A DNA stretch of 55,396 bases from Rubrivivax sp. (GCA_027491255.1 JAIXWM010000025.1:1-55396), one strand, 5' to 3'. Shown: positions 16,852 to 26,070, counted from the first letter of the stretch. A program made the numbers and translations. The notes: generated from the letters alone by a model not told the origin.

Positions 16852-18444
16852 ATGAATCCGCTGCCCACGAGACTGACCCGTCTGCTGGCCGCCTGCGCGC
16901 TTGGCGCGGCGCTGGCGCTGCCCGCCTCTGCCCAGACCCTGACCATCGGGGTGCGTGCCGGCCCCGAGTCGATCGACCCGCATTTCACGGCCACCGGCAC
17001 CCACGCCGAAGCGCTGAAGCATGTGTTCGACACACTCACCTGGTCGGGCGACGGCCTGGAAGTGCAGCCGCGGCTGGCCGAAAGCTGGCGTGCGCTGGAC
17101 GCCACGACCTGGGAATTCAAGCTGCGTCGGGGCGTCAAGTTCCACGACGGCTCGGATTTCACGGCCGAGGACGTGAAGTTCTCCATCGACCGCATTCCGA
17201 TGGTGTCGGGACCGAACCCGACAACCATCTACGTCCGCCGCGTCAAGTCGGTTCAGGTGGTGGATCCGCACACCGTGCGCGTCCAGACCGACGGCCCGGC
17301 GCCCAACCTGCCTTACGACTTCATCCGTCTGTTCATCGTCTCCAGCAAGGCGGCCGCCGGCCTGACGAAGGACACGGCCAATGCAGCCTTCAATTCCGGA
17401 AAGGCGGCGGTGGGCACGGGGCCGTACAAGTTCGTTTCCTGGACGCCGAAGGACCAGCTCGTGCTGGACCGTTTCGACGGCTACTGGGGCCCGAAGGAGC
17501 CGTGGGCTCGCCATGTGCGCAAGGAGATCCCCAACGACGCCGCGCGCGTCGCGCAGTTGAAGGCCGGCCAGCTCGACCTGATCGTGCGCGTCCCCGCGGC
17601 CGACGTCCCGACGCTCAAGCGTGACGCCAAGCTCACCGTGCAGACGGTGGACACGGTCTACGTCTTCAACATGGAGCTGGACCAGCGCGACAACTCGCCG
17701 CAGATCACCGCCAAGGACGGCAGCAAGCTGGCGAAGAACCCCTTGCAGGACGCGCGCGTTCGGCAGGCCATCAACATGGCCATCGACCGCAACGCGCTGG
17801 CCGAGGTGGCCATGGAAGGCCTGGGCAAGCCGTCCTACCAGATGGTCACGCCCAGCATCTTCGGGTTCAGCAAGAAGGTTCAGCCGTCCAAGGTGGACCC
17901 GGCAGGCGCGAAGCGCCTGTTGGCCGAGGCCGGCTACCCCAACGGTTTCAAGATCGTCTTCAGCTTCACCAGCGATCGCCTGCCGGGTGACCGCCAGGTG
18001 GGCACGGCCGTGGCGCAGATGCTGGCTGCGGTGGGCATCGATGCGCAGGCCAATGCCCAGCCCGTGGCCGTGTTCTTCCCGGCGCGCACGCGGGGCGACT
18101 ACTCGATGTCCATGGCGGGTTGGGGCACGCTCACGGGCGAGTCGCACTACACGCTGTCCTCGGTGGCCCATTCCAACGACAAGGACCGCAAGATGGGCGC
18201 CTTCAACGTCATCGGCTACAAGAACCCGGTGATGGACAAGCTGCTGCAGGACGCGGCCGTCGAGATGGACGAGAACAAGCGCCGTTCCCTTCTGGAGCAG
18301 GCCAACGAGTTGCTGGTGCAGGACGGTTCTCGACTGCCTCTCGTGGCCATCGGCTCGGCCTGGGCGATGCAGAAGGACAAGGTGAAGATCACCCCGCGCG
18401 TGGACGAGGACACGCTGGCGATGAACATCCGCCCGGCCCGCTGA
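16852..18444 (+). CDS. Oligopeptide-type ABC transporter substrate-binding protein (family 5)
   Basis: This 530-residue periplasmic protein has a 27-residue Sec signal peptide (ending LPASAQ) and the SBP family-5 fold. Conserved features include PESIDPHF near the N-terminus, the LRRGVKFHDGSDFTAEDVKFSI segment (here seen as RRGVKFHDG and TAEDVKFS), and GTGPYKFVSW. AGAAGAAGG precedes the ATG. It is the only binding-protein gene near the dppBCDF-like genes at 11706-15718 and should be their partner. Ligands in this family range from peptides to glutathione, sugars and nickel complexes. Confidence 0.94.
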   Translation: MNPLPTRLTRLLAACALGAALALPASAQTLTIGVRAGPESIDPHFTATGTHAEALKHVFDTLTWSGDGLEVQPRLAESWRALDATTWEFKLRRGVKFHDGSDFTAEDVKFSIDRIPMVSGPNPTTIYVRRVKSVQVVDPHTVRVQTDGPAPNLPYDFIRLFIVSSKAAAGLTKDTANAAFNSGKAAVGTGPYKFVSWTPKDQLVLDRFDGYWGPKEPWARHVRKEIPNDAARVAQLKAGQLDLIVRVPAADVPTLKRDAKLTVQTVDTVYVFNMELDQRDNSPQITAKDGSKLAKNPLQDARVRQAINMAIDRNALAEVAMEGLGKPSYQMVTPSIFGFSKKVQPSKVDPAGAKRLLAEAGYPNGFKIVFSFTSDRLPGDRQVGTAVAQMLAAVGIDAQANAQPVAVFFPARTRGDYSMSMAGWGTLTGESHYTLSSVAHSNDKDRKMGAFNVIGYKNPVMDKLLQDAAVEMDENKRRSLLEQANELLVQDGSRLPLVAIGSAWAMQKDKVKITPRVDEDTLAMNIRPAR

Positions 18445-18448
18445 GCCG

Positions 18449-19393
18449 ATGGTGATCGCCATCCACGGCGGCTGCGGCACGCTCGCGCGCGAGTTGCTGC
18501 CTGCCGCCGAGTGGGATGAGGTGCGCGCGCACCTCGCCCAATCCCTTCGTGCCGGCTGGGCGGTGCTTGCGGCGGGTGGGCCTGCGGTGGATGCAGTGCA
18601 GGCGGCGGTGGTGGTGCTGGAGGACAGCCCGCACTTCAACGCCGGCCACGGCGCTGCCCTGACGCACGAGGCCACGCACGAGCTCGATGCCTCCATCATG
18701 GAGGGCACGCAGGGCCGGGCCGGCGCGGTGTGCACGGTGCGTCGCACCCGCAACCCCATCCTGGCGGCCCGCGCCGTGATGGAACATTCCGGTTGCGTGC
18801 TGCTCAGCGCCGAGGCGGCCGACCGCTACGCGCAGGCCCAAGGTCTGGCGATGGTGGACAACGGCTATTTCACGACCCCCCGGCGCGTGAAGGCCCTGGC
18901 CGATGTGCAGGCCGGCAAGGCCGGCGCGTCGATCCGCCCCCTCAGCGAAGCCGATCGCCACGGCACCGTGGGCGCGGTGGCGCGCGATGCCCGCGGCGGT
19001 CTCGCGGCAGCGACCTCCACGGGAGGCTTCAATGACAAGCCCGCCGGCCGCGTGGGCGACTCTCCCCTCATCGGGGCGGGCACCTTCGCCCGCGACGGGG
19101 TCTGCGCCGTGTCCTGCACCGGCATGGGTGAGCTGTTCATCCGCCATGCGGTGGCCTACGACCTGTGTGCCCGGATGCAGTACGCCGGCCAGACCCTGGT
19201 CGAGGCCGGGAACCATCTCGTCCACCAGACGATGAAGGGCCATGGCATCGGCGCCGGCCTCGTCAGTGTGGACGCGACGGGCGTCGTCCACGCGCCCTTC
19301 AACACGCTGGGCATGGCCCGCGGCTGGATTGCCGCTGACGGCCACGTGCACGTGGCCACGCACGAGGAGGTGTTCGATGCCGGGCGCTGCTGA
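18449..19393 (+). CDS. Isoaspartyl peptidase / L-asparaginase (Ntn hydrolase)
   Basis: This 314-residue plant-type asparaginase precursor should self-cleave before Thr173 (HGTVGAVA), leaving that threonine as the nucleophile. Supporting motifs are the N-terminal IHGGCGT, GHGAALT, GRVGDSPLIGAGTFA for substrate binding, and STGG. It begins 4 bp after the binding-protein gene. It hydrolyses beta-aspartyl dipeptides or asparagine-type amides in the cytoplasm. Linkage to a peptide importer and an amidohydrolase suggests breakdown of an imported amide conjugate (inference). Confidence 0.92.
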   Translation: MVIAIHGGCGTLARELLPAAEWDEVRAHLAQSLRAGWAVLAAGGPAVDAVQAAVVVLEDSPHFNAGHGAALTHEATHELDASIMEGTQGRAGAVCTVRRTRNPILAARAVMEHSGCVLLSAEAADRYAQAQGLAMVDNGYFTTPRRVKALADVQAGKAGASIRPLSEADRHGTVGAVARDARGGLAAATSTGGFNDKPAGRVGDSPLIGAGTFARDGVCAVSCTGMGELFIRHAVAYDLCARMQYAGQTLVEAGNHLVHQTMKGHGIGAGLVSVDATGVVHAPFNTLGMARGWIAADGHVHVATHEEVFDAGRC

Positions 19394-20429
19394 AATCCCG
19401 TCGATCGCCGCCGACGACCCGATCCTGGTCTGGGGCGGGGGCGCGATCGGCGGCACGCTGGCCGCCTACTGGGCGCGCGCGGGCGTGCCCGTGCACATGG
19501 TCGACATCCAGGCCGAGCATGTGCTTGTCAGCGCCGACGCGGGCCTGAAGGTGCACGGCCCGGTGGAGAACTTCGTCCAGCGCGTGCCCGGCAGCACGCC
19601 GCAATCCCTGCAGGGCACCTATTCACGCATCGTGCTGGCCGTCAAGGCCCAGGCCACCGAGGCGGCGGCGCAGGCGCTGAAGCCGCATCTGCGTGAGGAC
19701 GGTTTCGTGCTCTCGGCGCAGAACGGGCTCAACGAGATCACGCTGGGGCGCCTGCTGGGCGCCGAGCGGGTGATGGGCTGCTTCGTCAACTTCGGGGCCG
19801 ACTGGCACGGTCCGGGTGACATCCTCTACGGCAACCGCGGAGCGGTCGTCGTGGGAGAGGTCGACGGCAGCATCAGACTGCGCACGCAGCAGATGCATGC
19901 GCTGTTGCGGCTGTTCGAGCCCGACTCCGTGCTCACCGACAACATCTGGGGCTATCTCTGGGGCAAGCTGGCCTATGGCGCCATGCTGTTCGCCACCGCC
20001 CTGACGCCCGACTCCATGAGTGCGAACTTCGCAGACCCGACCCGGTTCAAGGCTTTCGACACCTTGGCGCGCGAGGTGATGTCGGTGGCGCAGGCGCGCG
20101 GCGTCAAGCCCATCGGGTTCAACGGCTTCGACCCGGCGGCCTTCCAGCCCGGCGCACCCGAGTCCGGGGCCCGCGAGACCATCGCGGCGCTGGCGGCCTT
20201 CAATGCCAAGACCAGCAAGACCCACTCGGGCATCTGGCGCGATCTGGCCGTGCGCAAGCGCAAGACCGAGGTCGATCCCCAGATCGGCATGATCGCCACC
20301 CTGGGACGCGAGGCAGGTGTGGCCACGCCCGCCATCGAGCGTCTGGTCGCGCTGATCCACGACATCGAGGACGGGCGGCGGCCGATGGCGAGGCAGACCC
20401 TGCAGGACCTCATCGAGGTGTGCGCCTGA
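19377..20429 (+). CDS. 2-dehydropantoate 2-reductase family (PanE/ApbA-like) oxidoreductase
   Basis: This is a 350-residue NAD(P)-dependent dehydrogenase. The Rossmann motif GGGAIGG lies near residue 20. The ketopantoate-reductase C-terminal helical domain includes NGLNE, the substrate-lysine region GKLAYGAM and a late KTSKTHSG region. The protein is longer than E. coli PanE (about 303 residues). The ATG at 19377 overlaps the asparaginase gene by 17 bp with GAGGAGG just upstream. In a catabolic operon it more likely acts on a ketopantoate-like branched hydroxy acid than in coenzyme A synthesis (inference). Confidence 0.88.
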   Translation: MPGAAEIPSIAADDPILVWGGGAIGGTLAAYWARAGVPVHMVDIQAEHVLVSADAGLKVHGPVENFVQRVPGSTPQSLQGTYSRIVLAVKAQATEAAAQALKPHLREDGFVLSAQNGLNEITLGRLLGAERVMGCFVNFGADWHGPGDILYGNRGAVVVGEVDGSIRLRTQQMHALLRLFEPDSVLTDNIWGYLWGKLAYGAMLFATALTPDSMSANFADPTRFKAFDTLAREVMSVAQARGVKPIGFNGFDPAAFQPGAPESGARETIAALAAFNAKTSKTHSGIWRDLAVRKRKTEVDPQIGMIATLGREAGVATPAIERLVALIHDIEDGRRPMARQTLQDLIEVCA

Positions 20430-20493
20430 TGGGAGCGCACCGACGCGCTCGACGCCGCGCCACGCCACAACGACACCAGACCACGCAGCATCC

Positions 20494-21252
20494 ATGCACA
20501 TCGACCTGAGCGGACGCAGCGCGCTCGTGACCGGCGCCGCACAGGGCATCGCCCAGGCCGTTGCCTTGCAGCTGAAGGCCTGCGGCGCCGCGGTGCAGGT
20601 GGCCGACATCGATGGCGAGCGGGCTGCGGCCTTCGCCCGGTCGAACGGTCTGTCGCTGCACGTGTTCGACATTGCGGACCGCAAAGCCGCGCACGCCGCC
20701 GTCGCGGACGTGTTGAAGCTCAGCGGCGGCAGGCTGGACATCCTGGTCAATGGCGCGGGTGGGGTGCGGGGTCAGGTCGGGCAAGCCATCGAATCGGTCG
20801 ACGAGGCCGGCTGGTCGGCGATCTTCGACGCCAACATCCACGGCGCCTTCTGGATGGCCCAGGCCTGCGCCCCGGCCATGCAGGCACGCGGCTGGGGAAG
20901 GATGATTCATATCGCGTCCGGCGCGGGCCTGCGCCCCAGCCTGACCGGCATCCAGGCCTACACCGCCGCCAAGCACGCGCTGGTCGGTCTGGCCAAGCAG
21001 TTGTCGCAGGACCTCGGGCCGCACGGGATCACCTCCAACGCGATCGCCCCGGGCTTCATCCTGTCCAACCCGACCACCCAGCGGCAGTGGGAGGCCTACG
21101 GTGTCGACGGTCAGCAGCGGCTGCTGCAGTCCATCCACACCCGCCGCCTGGGGGAGGCGCAGGACATCGCCTCGATGGCCGCCTTCCTGGCCAGTGACCA
21201 CGCGGCCTGGGTCACGGGGCAGGTGATCAGCGTGGACGGCGGAAGGTCCTGA
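20494..21252 (+). CDS. Short-chain dehydrogenase/reductase
   Basis: This 252-residue classical SDR has the cofactor motif TGAAQGIA (13-20), NGAGG (86-90) and the catalytic Ser142, Tyr156 and Lys160 (YTAAK). The acidic residue at the end of beta-2 (VADID) indicates NAD preference. The C-terminal VDGGRS is typical of the 3-oxoacyl-ACP-reductase-like branch. It is the last gene of the plus-strand operon, 64 bp after the PanE-like gene, and probably oxidises a hydroxyl intermediate of that pathway. Confidence 0.92.
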   Translation: MHIDLSGRSALVTGAAQGIAQAVALQLKACGAAVQVADIDGERAAAFARSNGLSLHVFDIADRKAAHAAVADVLKLSGGRLDILVNGAGGVRGQVGQAIESVDEAGWSAIFDANIHGAFWMAQACAPAMQARGWGRMIHIASGAGLRPSLTGIQAYTAAKHALVGLAKQLSQDLGPHGITSNAIAPGFILSNPTTQRQWEAYGVDGQQRLLQSIHTRRLGEAQDIASMAAFLASDHAAWVTGQVISVDGGRS

Positions 21253-21373
21253 GGCGGTCTGCCCGGCTGGCAGGACCCTGCGCACCCTGGGCCGCCCGCT
21301 GGAGGGGCCCCGCCCTGGCTGCCGACCGCGGGAGCCGGGCCCTCGAGTGGCCTAGCGTTGCCTTTCTAGCTTC

Positions 21374-21397
21374 CCGGGTCACGCGCGCGGGACCCGG
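21374..21397. terminator. Convergent terminator-like hairpin
   Basis: CCGGGTC (21374-21380) pairs with GACCCGG (21391-21397) around a 10-nt loop, in the 162-bp gap between the convergent SDR and hutF genes. A CTTTCT stretch at 21362-21367 lies on the side where the leftward transcript would end. Confidence 0.4.
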
Positions 21398-21414
21398 TGT
21401 TCACGAACCCGGCT

Positions 21415-22791
21415 TCAGCCGTGCAGCGCCCCCATGGCGTCGGTGAACGCCGCCTGGAGGGCGGCCGCCTGGCTGTGCCGTCCCGCGGCGACGACGCGGT
21501 CCCCGGCGACCCAGACCTCGGCGAAGGCCGGGCCGTCGGTGGTGAAGACCAAGGCGTCGAGCTGACTCGGAGCCGGCACGCCGGCCAGGCCCGGGTGCGC
21601 GGGGTCGAGCACCAGCAGGTCGGCGCGCGCGCCGGGCGCCAGCCCCCAGCACCCGAACCCTGCGGCGCGCGCGCCGCCCGCCAGGCAGCGCTCGAACAGC
21701 CGGGCTGCGGTCGAGGGCTCACCGTGCTCGGGCGCGGCCGCCACATTGCGCCGGCGCAGATGCAGGCGCTGGCCCTGCTCGAGCAGGCGCAGCTCCTGCG
21801 GCCAGTTGCGGCCGACGTGGCTGTCCGTGCCCACCGACAGCAGCGTCGGCGTGGCCAGCCAGTGCGGCAGGTCGCACAGGCCGTCGCCGAGGTCGGCCTC
21901 GGTGCTTGGACAGAGCACGACGCCCGCGCCGGCCGCGCCCACGGCGTCGATCTCCGCGGCGCCGGCGTGCGTGGCGTGGACGAGATGCCAGCGCGCGTCC
22001 AGCCGCTGTTGCTGCGCCAGCCACTGGATCGGGCGGCGTCCGGTGGTGGCCAGACAGTCGTCGACCTCGGCCGTCTGCTCGGCGATGTGGATGTGGATCG
22101 GCCCTGCATCGCCGTCGCAGGCGTGGGCCAGGCGTTCGATGGAGGCCGGCGCCGCGGCGCGCAGCGAGTGGATGGCCACGCCCGCCTGCACCCTAGGCAG
22201 TCCCCACGCGCGAACGCCGTCGCGCAGCGCGAGCACCTCGTCAGCGGTCGTCGCGAAGCGCCGCTGGTCGGGCCGCAGCGCGGGCTGGGCGAAGCCGGCG
22301 CGTTCGTACAGCACCGGCAGCAGCGTGAGCCCGATGCCGGTGTCGGCGGCGGCCTGCGCCAACGCGCGCGCCATCTCCAGGCGGTCGGGGTAGGGCGTGC
22401 CGTCGGGCGCGTGGTGCAGGTAGTGGAACTCGCAGACCTGGGTGTGGCCGCCGGCCAGCAGCTCGGCGTAGAGCTGGGCGGCGACGGCCCGCATCTGCGC
22501 TGACGTGATGCGCAGCGCGACGCCGTACATGCGGTCGCGCCAGGACCAGAAGTCGTCGTGCGCGCCGTCACGCCGCTCGGTCAGCCCGGCGAAGGCGCGC
22601 TGGAAGGCGTGGCTGTGCGCGTTGACCAGTCCCGGCAGCACCGGGCCGGGCAGGCGCTGCGCGTCGGGCGGCGCGGGTGTGCCGGGACGAACCTCGGCCC
22701 AGTGACCCTGCATGTCGGTGCGCAGCAGCACGTCGTCGGCCCAGCGCCCGCCCACCCAGGCGCGCGCGGCCCACAGCAGCGTGGCCGTCAC
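21415..22791 (-). CDS. hutF: Formimidoylglutamate deiminase
   Basis: This 458-residue amidohydrolase-superfamily enzyme converts N-formimidoyl-L-glutamate to N-formyl-L-glutamate and ammonia, the fourth step of the five-step histidine pathway. Metal and catalytic motifs in order are NAHSHAFQRAF, the HIHIAEQ strand, HATH and GTDSHVGRNW. The start is the GTG at 22791, which overlaps the hutG stop as GTGA and gives the expected length. It is the last gene of the leftward hut operon. Its presence with hutG shows the formylglutamate route rather than direct formiminoglutamase. Confidence 0.95.
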   Translation of the reverse strand: MTATLLWAARAWVGGRWADDVLLRTDMQGHWAEVRPGTPAPPDAQRLPGPVLPGLVNAHSHAFQRAFAGLTERRDGAHDDFWSWRDRMYGVALRITSAQMRAVAAQLYAELLAGGHTQVCEFHYLHHAPDGTPYPDRLEMARALAQAAADTGIGLTLLPVLYERAGFAQPALRPDQRRFATTADEVLALRDGVRAWGLPRVQAGVAIHSLRAAAPASIERLAHACDGDAGPIHIHIAEQTAEVDDCLATTGRRPIQWLAQQQRLDARWHLVHATHAGAAEIDAVGAAGAGVVLCPSTEADLGDGLCDLPHWLATPTLLSVGTDSHVGRNWPQELRLLEQGQRLHLRRRNVAAAPEHGEPSTAARLFERCLAGGARAAGFGCWGLAPGARADLLVLDPAHPGLAGVPAPSQLDALVFTTDGPAFAEVWVAGDRVVAAGRHSQAAALQAAFTDAMGALHG

Positions 22792-23579
22792 GGCGCGGGC
22801 CTCCAGTTGCGCAGCACCTGGACCAGGTGCTGCAGCAGGGGCTGCACCGCCGCGGCCTTGGCCTCGTGCCAGGCGTAGGGCGGGGCCTCGTCCATGTAGG
22901 CGCGCCAGGCCATCTCGAGCTGCACCGCGTGCACGCCGTCCTGCGGCCGGCCGTGCTCGCGCGTGATGTGGCCGCCCTTGAAGCGGCCGTCGACGACGTG
23001 GCTGTAGCCACGCTGCTGCTCGAACACCGCCGCCACCGCCGTGCGCAGCGTGGGCGCGCAGCTGCGGCCTTCGACCGTGCCGAGGTTCATGTCGGGCAGT
23101 CGGCCCTCGAACAGCCAGGGCAGCTCGCCCTTGATGCTGTGGGCGTCGAACAGGACGGCGTGGCCGTGCGCCTGCTTCAGCCGCGCCAGTTCCTCGCCCA
23201 ATGCCGTGTGGTAGGGCAGCCACCAGCGCTCGACGCGACGGCGCACCTCGGCCTCGTCGGGCGCGCAGCCAGGGCGGTACAGCGCCTCGCCGGTGAAGAA
23301 GCGCGTCGGGCAGAGCTCGGTGTTGTTGCGCCCGGGGTACATCGGCTGGTTGTCGCTGGGGCGGTTGAGGTCGATCACGTAGCGGCTGAACGCCGGCACG
23401 AGGAGGCTCGCGCCGAGCTCGCGCGCGAAGCCGTACAGGCGCTCGAGGTGCCAGTCGGTGTCCTCGGACAGCAGCGCGCGCTCGACGTAGAGCCCGCGCA
23501 GTTCGTCCGGGATGCGCGTGCCCACGTGGGGCATGCTGATCAGCAGCGGCGTGCTGCCGCGGTGCAGGGAGTGGCTCAT
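22788..23579 (-). CDS. hutG: N-formylglutamate deformylase
   Basis: This 263-residue N-formylglutamate amidohydrolase releases formate and glutamate in the last step of histidine degradation. Typical features are the start MSHSLHRGSTPLLISMPHVG, FSRYVIDLNRPSD, FDAHSIKGELP and GHITREHGRP. The ATG at 23579 matches the family N-terminus. However, the frame is open from an ATG at 23693, which overlaps the hutI stop as TGATG and would add 38 Pro/Arg-rich residues encoded by a pentanucleotide tract. No good ribosome site is visible before 23579. Confidence 0.94.
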   Translation of the reverse strand: MSHSLHRGSTPLLISMPHVGTRIPDELRGLYVERALLSEDTDWHLERLYGFARELGASLLVPAFSRYVIDLNRPSDNQPMYPGRNNTELCPTRFFTGEALYRPGCAPDEAEVRRRVERWWLPYHTALGEELARLKQAHGHAVLFDAHSIKGELPWLFEGRLPDMNLGTVEGRSCAPTLRTAVAAVFEQQRGYSHVVDGRFKGGHITREHGRPQDGVHAVQLEMAWRAYMDEAPPYAWHEAKAAAVQPLLQHLVQVLRNWRPAP

Positions 23580-23615
23580 GGACAGTCTCGGTGCGTCTTG
23601 CGGGCGCGGTAGGGG

Positions 23616-23675
23616 GCGAGGCGAGGCGAGGCGAGGCGAGGCGAGGCGAGGCGGGGCGGGGCGGGGCGGGGCGGG
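23616..23675. repeat. Pentanucleotide tandem repeat before hutG
   Basis: Seven GCGAG units (23616-23650) are followed directly by five GCGGG units (23651-23675) and a GCGGC. The tract fills much of the 113-bp hutI-hutG gap. Because the unit is 5 bp, a gain or loss of one copy shifts the frame of the ORF that couples hutI to hutG. Confidence 0.95.
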
Positions 23676-23692
23676 GCGGCGCTTCGGCGGCA

Positions 23693-24946
23693 TCAGGCCC
23701 GCAGGCCCTGCGTCAGCCCGGTCGCGCGCGCCACGCCGGCGTGGATGACGGCGCGGCACGGGTTGTGGCCGAAGACGTAGGCCAGCTCGCGCGGGTGCTG
23801 CGCGTCCCACACCGCCAGGTCGGCGCGCTGCCCGGCCGCCAGCCGCCCGCGGTCGGGCAGGCCGAGGGCGCGTGCCGCCTGCACGGTGACCCCGCGGAAG
23901 GCCTCCTCGGGCGTGAGCCTGAACAGCGTGCAGGCCATGCTCAGCATCAGCAGCAGCGAAAGTGCCGGCGACGAGCCCGGGTTGTGGTCGGTCGCGATCG
24001 CGATCGGCACGCCGGCTGCGCGCAGCGCCGCCACCGGTGGCAGCCGGGTCTCGCGCAGGAAGTAGTAGGCGCCGGGCAGCAGCATCGCCACCGTGCCGCT
24101 GGCGGCCATCGCGGCCACGCCCTCGTCGCTGAGGTGCTCGAGGTGGTCGCAGCTCAGCGCCCGGTACTGCGCGGCGAGCGCGGCGCCGCCCTGGTCGCTG
24201 AGCTGTTCGGCGTGCAGCTTGACGGGTAGTCCGAGGGCCTGCGCAGCGTCGAAGACGCGGCGCGTCTGGGCCGGCGTGAAGCCGATGGAGTCGCAGAACA
24301 CGTCGACCGCATCGACGAGGCCCGCGGCCTGCTGCGCCGGCAGCCAGCTGCAGACGGCGTCGATGAAGTCGTCGGGGCGACCGACGTATTCGGGCGGGAG
24401 TGCATGCGCTCCGAGCGAGGTGGTGCGCACCGTCAGCGGCAGCTCGCGGCCCAGGCGGCGCGCCACGGCGAGGCAGCGCGCCTCGTGCGTGGCATCCAGG
24501 CCGTAGCCGGACTTGACCTCGAGCGTGGTCACGCCCTCGGCCATCAGCACCCGCGCGCGACGCGCGGCGGCGGCGAACAGCGCCTCGTCGCTGGCGGCGC
24601 GCGTGGCGGCGACGGTGGAGCGGATGCCGCCGCCTGCGCGCGCGATCTGCTCGTAGGTGGCACCCTGCAGGCGCAGCTCGAACTCGGCGGCGCGGTCGCC
24701 GCCGTAGACGAGGTGGGTGTGCGCGTCGACGAGCCCCGGCGTCATCAGCGCGCCCTGCAGGTCGTGCTCGGCCTCGGGGGCCGGGCGGCCGGCCAGGCCC
24801 TGCGCCAGCGCCGCCTCGGGGCCGACCCAGGCGATACGTCCGCCCTCGGTCAGCAATGCGCCGTCGGCAACCTCGCCCCAGCCGGCGTCGCCGTCGAGCG
24901 TGACCAGGTGCGCGTGGCGCCAGAGGGTGGTGGTGGCGGGGGTCAT
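23693..24946 (-). CDS. hutI: Imidazolonepropionase
   Basis: This 417-residue metal-dependent amidohydrolase opens the imidazolone ring of 4-imidazolone-5-propionate to formimidoylglutamate. Metal ligands lie in [11 protein letters not shown], the [10 protein letters not shown] strand and [10 protein letters not shown]; the substrate region contains EVKSGYGLD. The ATG at 24946 overlaps the stop of the extended hutD frame as ATGA. Many Ala/Arg-rich upstream codons in the same frame were rejected because the family begins here. It is third of the enzymes in the leftward operon. Confidence 0.96.
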   Translation of the reverse strand: MTPATTTLWRHAHLVTLDGDAGWGEVADGALLTEGGRIAWVGPEAALAQGLAGRPAPEAEHDLQGALMTPGLVDAHTHLVYGGDRAAEFELRLQGATYEQIARAGGGIRSTVAATRAASDEALFAAAARRARVLMAEGVTTLEVKSGYGLDATHEARCLAVARRLGRELPLTVRTTSLGAHALPPEYVGRPDDFIDAVCSWLPAQQAAGLVDAVDVFCDSIGFTPAQTRRVFDAAQALGLPVKLHAEQLSDQGGAALAAQYRALSCDHLEHLSDEGVAAMAASGTVAMLLPGAYYFLRETRLPPVAALRAAGVPIAIATDHNPGSSPALSLLLMLSMACTLFRLTPEEAFRGVTVQAARALGLPDRGRLAAGQRADLAVWDAQHPRELAYVFGHNPCRAVIHAGVARATGLTQGLRA

Positions 24947-26070
24947 CGGTCGGAGGAAGTGGGTTGCTGAGGGCCTTCCTCCCCCTCGGCGGGTGAGGCG
25001 CCGAGGCCGGTCTTGTTCCCCTTTGCCTGGCAGGTGAGAAGGGGGCTGGGGGAGAGACTGGTGCAGCGCGCGGCGCTGCCGATGGGGGGGCCGGGATCGC
25101 GTGGAGGTTCCTGGGGCGCATCCCCCACCGTTCGCCCTGAGCCTGTCGAAGGGCAACGACCCGATGCCGTCCGCCCTGAGCCTGTCGAAGGGAAACGACC
25201 CGATCCCGTTCCCCCTGAGCCTGTCGAAGGGCGATCTGCCAACCACCGTTCGCCCTGAGCCTGTCGAAGGGCGCGAGAACCCGGGCGCTCCTGCAGGGCT
25301 TCGACAGGCTCAGACCGAACGGACCTGGTACCTCCTTGGCCCGCGGCGGCGTGGAGCTTCCCGTGCAAGGGGGGCTGTACCGCCCCGGGGCCGCACACCT
25401 CCAGCCACCAGGCGCCCACGCCAGCCTGCAGCTGCCAGTGCGCGCCGGACGGGCCGGTGTCGTCCCACCACAGGCTGCCGGGCTGCAACGTCAGCACCTG
25501 CGCATCGGCCTGCAGCACCGCGCCGCCGTGGGTGTACAGCGCGCGCCAGGGGCGCGTCTGGGGCGGCCCCGGCTGGCCGGATACGGCCTGGCGCATCGCC
25601 GCCTGTCCGGCGCTGGCGCGCACCATCAGGTTCAGGTCGCGCGTGGGCCCGCCGACGAGCCGGCACCCGGGGGCGGCTTCGCCGTCGAAGGCCAGCGCCT
25701 CGTCGCCCGGCGCGATCATGCGCTCGCCCTCGGGCCACTGCAGCACGACGCCTGCACCTTCCAACACCGCGAAGGCACGGTGCACGCCCGGGTAGGGCGA
25801 GAAGGGGCCGTCCCGCGTGATGTCGGCCACGCTGACGCGCAGCAGCCAGTCGGCGCCTGATGGGGCGGCCGCGGTGCCCGCTGCTTCGCCCACCTTCACG
25901 CCCGGCGGGTGGTCCCGCGAGCCCGTACCGCTAGCCGAGCCCGTATCGCCGCGCGTGACGCAAGGGCCGACAGCGCAGGACCCGCCGGCCCACACCAACA
26001 GCTCGCGCGTCAGCCCGCCGCCGTTGCGCCAGGGCTGGGGCGCGCGCTCAGACAGGAGCACCAGCGGCAT
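24943..26070 (-). CDS. hutD: HutD-family protein with a long repeat-derived C-terminal tail
   Basis: HutD is a bicupin protein found in hut operons, thought to limit or monitor flux through the pathway. [10 protein letters not shown] (residues 14-23), [20 protein letters not shown] and [12 protein letters not shown] are diagnostic. This copy is 375 residues, against about 190-200 usually. Residues about 29-68 form a Gly/Thr/Ser-rich insertion. From about residue 249 the frame runs through the 25-bp repeat array, giving RPSTGSG-type repeats to the stop. That stop still overlaps hutI as ATGA. The tail is probably non-functional readthrough of inserted repeats. The 5' end overlaps the oxygenase gene by 23 bp. 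Confidence 0.85.
   Translation of the reverse strand: MPLVLLSERAPQPWRNGGGLTRELLVWAGGSCAVGPCVTRGDTGSASGTGSRDHPPGVKVGEAAGTAAAPSGADWLLRVSVADITRDGPFSPYPGVHRAFAVLEGAGVVLQWPEGERMIAPGDEALAFDGEAAPGCRLVGGPTRDLNLMVRASAGQAAMRQAVSGQPGPPQTRPWRALYTHGGAVLQADAQVLTLQPGSLWWDDTGPSGAHWQLQAGVGAWWLEVCGPGAVQPPLHGKLHAAAGQGGTRSVRSEPVEALQERPGSRALRQAQGERWLADRPSTGSGGTGSGRFPSTGSGRTASGRCPSTGSGRTVGDAPQEPPRDPGPPIGSAARCTSLSPSPLLTCQAKGNKTGLGASPAEGEEGPQQPTSSDR
25130..25320. repeat. Cluster of five 25-bp extragenic-type repeats
   Basis: Four direct copies lie at 25130-25154, 25169-25193, 25208-25232 and 25248-25272, with start-to-start spacing of 39-40 bp. One inverted copy lies at 25296-25320. The shared core is CCTGAGCCTGTCGAAGG. 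Copy 2 has g-to-a at its last base and t-to-c near its start; copy 3 has g-to-c in the CCCTG lead. The array lies within the extended hutD frame. Confidence 0.95.

Noticed and set aside
23616..23692. A genuine proline/arginine-rich N-terminal domain of HutG
   Set aside because: The 38 residues are encoded almost wholly by a pentanucleotide tract, and HutG homologues start at the MSHSL position. It is kept as a coupling and phase-variation question only.
25130..25320. Possible CRISPR array because of regular 39-40 bp spacing
   Set aside because: The spacers are only about 14-15 bp, one copy is inverted and there are no cas genes. It fits an extragenic repeat family.
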